From Prevotella sp. (lineage in GTDB: Bacteria > Bacteroidota > Bacteroidia > Bacteroidales > Bacteroidaceae), in contig JAILHK010000007.1 in assembly GCA_024695815.1 (NCBI GenBank), positions 1 through 36,410 of the forward strand: a DNA stretch of 36,410 bases, read 5' to 3'. The notes below the pieces were generated by a model that saw only the letters and a program-made list of their open reading frames with translations, did no database searches and was not told the DNA's origin. Position 1 is the stretch's first letter; each line of letters begins with the position of its first letter. Made by a program: the position numbers and the translations under genes. Below, in pieces: positions 34,211 to 36,410 of the stretch.

Positions 34211-34474
34211 ATGGCAACAACAACCGCAAGAAGACGCAGTGCGCACCCCATGAGCTACTACCGCAACTTGTTGAAGGATATGGACGACAGCCAGAAGCTG
34301 GAGTTGGTGACAATGCTTATCGATAGCATCAAGCCCATACAGACAGCACCGCTGGACGACATCCCCCTGAACGAGGAGTTTGCTGACATGGACAAGGAGC
34401 TGTACACGCCCGAGGAGGCCTACGAAATGACGATGAAGGACATCAAGGCTATCTACGACGATGCAACAGTATAA
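34211..34474 (+). CDS. Antitoxin of a RelE/ParE-type module
   Basis: The 87-residue protein has a basic N-terminus (MATTTARRRSAHPMSYYRNLL), a helical middle (DSQKLELVTMLIDSIKPI) and an acidic C-terminal half (EEFADMDKELYTPEEAYEMTMKDIKAIYDD), the usual layout of a toxin-neutralising antitoxin. The stop overlaps the start of the RelE-like frame by 14 bases, typical of coupled toxin-antitoxin pairs. I do not recognise a named DNA-binding fold in the first 30 residues. The call rests on order, overlap, size and the clear toxin partner. Confidence 0.72.
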   Translation: MATTTARRRSAHPMSYYRNLLKDMDDSQKLELVTMLIDSIKPIQTAPLDDIPLNEEFADMDKELYTPEEAYEMTMKDIKAIYDDATV

Positions 34475-34786
34475 GTATCTGTATACCAAGCGCACCGTCG
34501 CCAAGATAAGGTCGTTCTACAAGAATGTGGCCAAGAAGTACCGCCACACCTACTCGCTTGAGGACATGGAACGCCGCTCGGCTTTGCCGCTTGCCTAAGC
34601 AAGAACGTTCGCGACGCCTTCTTTGCCATCTACGCCATCGAGCGCTCGTTGCCGCGCCGCAAGCCTACCCTCAGCCGATGGGCTGGCTACCACATGGCGA
34701 ACACCGACAAATGGTACTACGCCTACGTCATCGAGGGCGACACGATTAAGGTGGTAGATGCATGCCACGCGCAAAACATGAGGTAG
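34461..34786 (+). pseudogene. RelE/ParE-family toxin disrupted by a 29-bp insertion
   Basis: From the ATG at 34461 the frame reads MQQYKYLYTKRTVAKIRSFY, KNVAKKYRHTYSLEDMER (38 residues), then RSALPLA and a stop. The toxin continues in another phase from NVRDAFFAIYAIERSLPRR to YHMANTDKWYYAYVIEG and VVDACHAQNMR, stop at 34786. YHMANT-KWYYAY and DACHAQNM are hallmarks of a Bacteroidota RelE/ParE toxin group. Removing bases 34575-34603 (29 nt) restores one 98-residue frame of normal family length, so the break is an insertion rather than a point frameshift. As sequenced the toxin is inactive, leaving the antitoxin alone. Confidence 0.8.
34575..34603. repeat. 29-bp palindromic insertion inside the toxin gene
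   Basis: The insert consists of two small hairpins, CGGCTTTGCCG and CTTGCCTAAGCAAG, and adds an in-frame TAA. A related sequence with CTCGGCATAGC and CAAGCAAGC occurs in inverted orientation at about 34801-34828. It looks like a short mobile palindromic (REP/MITE-like) unit. Confidence 0.6.
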
Positions 34787-35070
34787 CAGCGAGAGCAGAG
34801 TCAAGCTTGCTTGAGCTATGCCGAGTCGCGTCTCATGTCGACACAGTCAATATGCACGACTAATCTCCCGCACACTTATTCCCCTCAGAAAATCGCGAGT
34901 AAGCGAGAGCCATGATGCTCGCATCAATGGCCGAGCGTGAGCGATTTCGGCCGAAGGCTAATAATATCCGCCGAGACATCGAAAGATGAACTCGGCGGAT
35001 TGCGTATTCTACCCGGCGCGCGGAGCGGCGGGGCGATATCCGTTTGGCCTCAACGAACGAAAGACAAAGG
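34787..35070. other. Non-coding stretch with several dyads inside the cassette
   Basis: No credible gene is seen. There is a 9-bp perfect stem, TCCGCCGAG (34967-34975) with CTCGGCGGA (34991-34999), a TTCGGCCGAA palindrome, and GATATCCGTT (35035-35044), which is the inverted partner of AACGGATATC at 34122-34131 near the other end of the cassette. Confidence 0.6.
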
Positions 35071-35139
35071 GGGCCTGATGACCCAAGAGGCACTCAACGA
35101 GGCACTCGATCCCAAGAACATGCTGAAGTCCAGATAGAT
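35071..35139 (+). repeat. 69-bp direct repeat, right copy (aspA 3' end)
   Basis: It is identical to 34015-34083. Upstream of the repeat the sequence no longer matches aspartase coding, so this copy carries only the last 22 codons and stop of the fragment. It closes the toxin-antitoxin segment. Confidence 0.9.
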
Positions 35140-35363
35140 CCGCCTCAGGTAGAGCCTGTTTCTGTGGTGAAATAACTTTTTTGGTTCAAGTCTAAAAAAA
35201 ACTAAATAAAATGTTGCATATTTAAAAAAATGTTATTTATATTTGCAGCAGAATCATGAATAGCGTAACTAACCGATGCTGACATCTTAGACAAAACCTG
35301 AGATTCTGCTGAGGAAACAAATATATAACATAGTTTTTATCTTTATCATTTTAGCCACTTCCT
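35140..35363. other. AT-rich intergenic stretch with promoter and a 10-bp closing dyad
   Basis: No gene is seen. TATATTTG at 35238-35245 fits the -7 consensus. Directly after it CAGCAGAATC (35246-35255) pairs perfectly with GATTCTGCTG (35302-35311), enclosing 46 bases. This could be the 5' domain of a small structured RNA or an operator pair. Confidence 0.4.
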
Positions 35364-35492
35364 ATGAATGTTTCACCAATGAATAACTTTCTCAGGACTG
35401 CCATCCCATTTATCGGGATGACAGTCCTGATTATTGTATTTGTATTACAACAAATCACAAAAATCAAGCAAAACATCATAAAAATCGTATAA
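35364..35492 (+). CDS. Possible 42-residue membrane peptide
   Basis: An ATG frame encodes 42 residues with one hydrophobic helix (about 14-29: IPFIGMTVLIIVFVLQ) followed by a basic tail (ITKIKQNIIKIV). The shape fits a small membrane peptide. Against it, there is no ribosome-binding site, and a perfect hairpin lies inside the frame, which fits the end of a non-coding RNA equally well. Confidence 0.3.
   Translation: MNVSPMNNFLRTAIPFIGMTVLIIVFVLQQITKIKQNIIKIV
35393..35429 (+). terminator. Strong hairpin, terminator-like
   Basis: CAGGACTG and CATCCC pair with GGGATG and CAGTCCTG (one C/A mismatch) around a 7-base loop. The following ATTATTGTATTTGTATT is U-rich without a pure run. It may end a transcript starting near 35250. 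Confidence 0.45.
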
Positions 35493-35496
35493 CTAG

Positions 35497-35551
35497 TGTC
35501 CACTAAAAAATGGACGAGTTTAAAAAATTAAATAACGATTTTTAGTGGACA
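35497..35551. mobile_element. 55-bp MITE-like element or collapsed insertion-sequence ends
   Basis: Perfect 13-bp terminal inverted repeats TGTCCACTAAAAA (35497-35509) and TTTTTAGTGGACA (35539-35551) enclose only 29 AT-rich bases. This looks like the two ends of an insertion sequence with the transposase lost. No clear target-site duplication is seen. Confidence 0.6.
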
Positions 35552-35575
35552 GCAATGATTCAAGCAAGTTACTAA

Positions 35576-35704
35576 TATGCACCTATCCAGCTGCTCGACA
35601 ATTACGCCAAGATGCTGCCCGGACACGTCACCGGCAGCACCCTACAGCTGCAGGACAGCGAGAAATCGCAGAGTGAGGCTGACTCACGACAGTTGGAATG
35701 GTAG
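35576..35704 (+). pseudogene. Unidentified C-terminal coding fragment
   Basis: A 42-codon frame (from YAPIQLLDNYAKMLPGHVTG to SEADSRQLEW, then TAG) has protein-like composition and higher GC than its surroundings. It has no start and begins just after the MITE-like element and an in-frame TAA. I do not recognise the family. It is probably the 3' remnant of a gene cut by rearrangement. Confidence 0.4.
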
Positions 35705-35784
35705 CGACCCTCCGCCAGGGTGGCGCAGAATAAGAACGTTATTCATGATCTTAAGTTTTTTATAGGTAGTTCAGGATGACCTTG

Positions 35785-35815
35785 TCGGCGCACTCACTTC
35801 GTGTGGGTGCGCCGA
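35785..35815. terminator. GC-rich hairpin near a lost gene end
   Basis: TCGGCGCAC (35785-35793) pairs with GTGCGCCGA (35807-35815), extended inward by CAC/GTG after one mismatch. ATTTGT follows. It is possibly a leftover terminator; no intact gene points to it. Confidence 0.4.
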
Positions 35816-35821
35816 ATTTGT

Positions 35822-35856
35822 GACCCCACCCCATCCCTCCCAAGGGGAGGGGGTAA
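35822..35856. repeat. GC-rich intergenic repeat, unit A copy 1
   Basis: GACCCCACCCCATCCCTCCC followed by AAGGGGAGGGGGTAA recurs at 36162-36195 with one G fewer. It is an imperfect palindrome of the C4-TCC/G4-AGG type common between Prevotella genes. Confidence 0.8.
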
Positions 35857-35904
35857 TACAGACCGTGCCGCCATTCGCAAAGAATAGCGGCACAATTTTG
35901 TTTG

Positions 35905-35957
35905 CCCCTCCCCCTTGGGGAGGTTGGGAGGGGGTTATTGGGGAGGTTGGGAGGGGG
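35905..35957. repeat. GC-rich intergenic repeat, unit B copy 1 with extra half copy
   Basis: CCCCTCCCCCTTGGGGAGG then TTGGGAGGGGG recurs at 36218-36248. Here a second GGGGAGGTTGGGAGGGGG follows directly. The G-rich strand has several GGG runs and could form a quadruplex. Confidence 0.8.
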
Positions 35958-35962
35958 GCCCG

Positions 35963-36145
35963 TTACTCTTCCTCCTCTTCCCACACATCGTAGTGACGAG
36001 AGAGGTTGTTTCCCGTTTCCTCAGTTGTCTTGTCGAAGTCGTCCTGTGTAGGACTTCCAGCGGTGTTGAGCAGCGATGATGCCAGCATCTGTCGAGTTTC
36101 AATCACCGTGATTGCCATTTCCGGCGCAATATATTTCTTTTTCAT
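35963..36145 (-). CDS. Short MKKKYIAPEM-type peptide of unknown function
   Basis: The 60-residue product starts MKKKYIAPEMAITVIETRQM and ends in an acidic run (VWEEEEE). This N-terminal pattern (MKKxYIxPxM.V..IE...ML) occurs in many short Prevotella genes that I know only as hypothetical proteins. The internal ATG at 36145 is chosen over the upstream frame at 36169 because the family motif begins there. LASSL after the motif might be a cleavage region; the function is unknown. The gene is sandwiched between two pairs of GC-rich repeats and follows, on the same strand, the tail of a sorting-signal protein. Confidence 0.7.
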   Translation of the reverse strand: MKKKYIAPEMAITVIETRQMLASSLLNTAGSPTQDDFDKTTEETGNNLSRHYDVWEEEEE

Positions 36146-36161
36146 AATATCTAAATATTTT

Positions 36162-36195
36162 GACCCCACCCCATCCCTCCCAAGGGAGGGGGTAA
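36162..36195. repeat. GC-rich intergenic repeat, unit A copy 2
   Basis: It matches 35822-35856 except for one G in the second arm. It lies just upstream of the short peptide gene. Confidence 0.8.
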
Positions 36196-36217
36196 AAGGG
36201 GTCTTTTGGTTTATTAA

Positions 36218-36248
36218 CCCCTCCCCCTTGGGGAGGTTGGGAGGGGGT
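36218..36248. repeat. GC-rich intergenic repeat, unit B copy 2
   Basis: It matches the first 31 bases of the unit at 35905. Units A and B occur in the same order and orientation on both sides of the short peptide gene. Confidence 0.8.
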
Positions 36249-36263
36249 CGGGTTGGTTTATTT

Positions 36264-36410
36264 TTATTTAATTACCTTCTTTCCGTTTTGGATATAGATG
36301 CCCTTTGTTGGCTTAGCCACACGGCGGCCGCTGAGGTCATACCATGCTCCCTCGCCTTCGGAGAGGGTTGGGGTGAGGTTCTCGATACCCGTAGTCTCGT
36401 CGTCCAGAGA
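36264..36410 (-). CDS. C-terminal end of a secreted protein with sorting-signal-like tail (cut by window edge)
   Basis: The frame is open from the right edge to a TAA at 36264-36266, giving the last 48 residues. It shows a Thr/Glu-rich linker (ETTGIENLTPTLSEGEG), then WYDLSGRRVAKPTKGIYI and QNGKKVIK. The YDLSGRRV...KGIYI.NGKKVIK block is the usual end of Prevotella exported proteins and resembles a type IX secretion sorting domain. The nature of the main protein cannot be known from this window. Confidence 0.8.
   Translation of the reverse strand, partial: SLDDETTGIENLTPTLSEGEGAWYDLSGRRVAKPTKGIYIQNGKKVIK

Noticed and set aside
34595..34804. A minus-strand 69-codon frame over the toxin gene
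   Set aside because: It is opposite the toxin, whose C-terminal motif DACHAQNM is clear on the plus strand.
35760..35984. A 74-codon minus-strand frame
   Set aside because: Most of it is translation of the GC-rich repeats and a hairpin; only the last few codons might be a gene remnant.

Overview
The window looks like a chromosomal segment from a Prevotella-type bacterium (Bacteroidales). Three things point there. The promoters carry the Bacteroidota TAnnTTTG -7 box, often 18-20 bases downstream of TTTG. There is a SusC/SusD polysaccharide utilisation locus (PUL). Two proteins end in a C-terminal segment resembling type IX secretion sorting domains, and one short gene belongs to the MKKKYIAPEM-type peptides common in Prevotella. 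No database search was possible; family names come from motifs and remembered family architecture.

Layout. (1) 1-4328, minus strand: a GH127-like beta-L-arabinofuranosidase with two tandem C-terminal domains, followed by a GH115 alpha-glucuronidase cut by the left edge. Both suit glucuronoarabinoxylan or similar side chains. (2) 4592-10026, minus: an energy-coupling operon exbB-exbD-exbD-tonB, then a PstS-like lipoprotein and a TPR protein, closed by a clear terminator. (3) 10208-15151, minus: housekeeping genes (class I aminotransferase, ribBA, a YjgP/YjgQ LPS-export permease, a START-like protein). (4) A CAU tRNA with its own promoter and terminator, and a DUF3667 membrane protein. (5) 16445-29966: an alpha-mannan PUL made of a divergent GntR/UTRA regulator, a long mannose-6-phosphate isomerase, SusC, SusD, a SusE-like lipoprotein, a GH76 endo-alpha-1,6-mannanase, a GH92 alpha-mannosidase and, after a terminator, an MFS sugar transporter. 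(6) An orphan single-domain response regulator, a GH51 arabinofuranosidase with a textbook promoter, and a collapsed membrane-anchored AraC-type regulator. (7) 33.2-36.4 kb: a scrambled, repeat-rich zone with a truncated surface protein, two copies of an aspartase 3' end bracketing a toxin-antitoxin pair whose toxin is broken by a 29-bp insertion, MITE-like inverted repeats, GC-rich palindromic repeats around a short peptide gene, and the tail of a secreted protein at the right edge.

How the parts work together. The PUL reads as a complete route: GH76 cuts the alpha-1,6 backbone, SusD/SusE bind and SusC imports the oligosaccharides using TonB-ExbB-ExbD energy of the kind encoded in part 2, GH92 trims mannose, the MFS protein imports it, and the isomerase sends mannose-6-phosphate to fructose-6-phosphate. 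Control by a cytoplasmic GntR protein rather than a periplasm-sensing hybrid two-component system is the notable regulatory feature. The most unusual DNA is the aspA-tail/toxin-antitoxin cassette at 34.0-35.1 kb.
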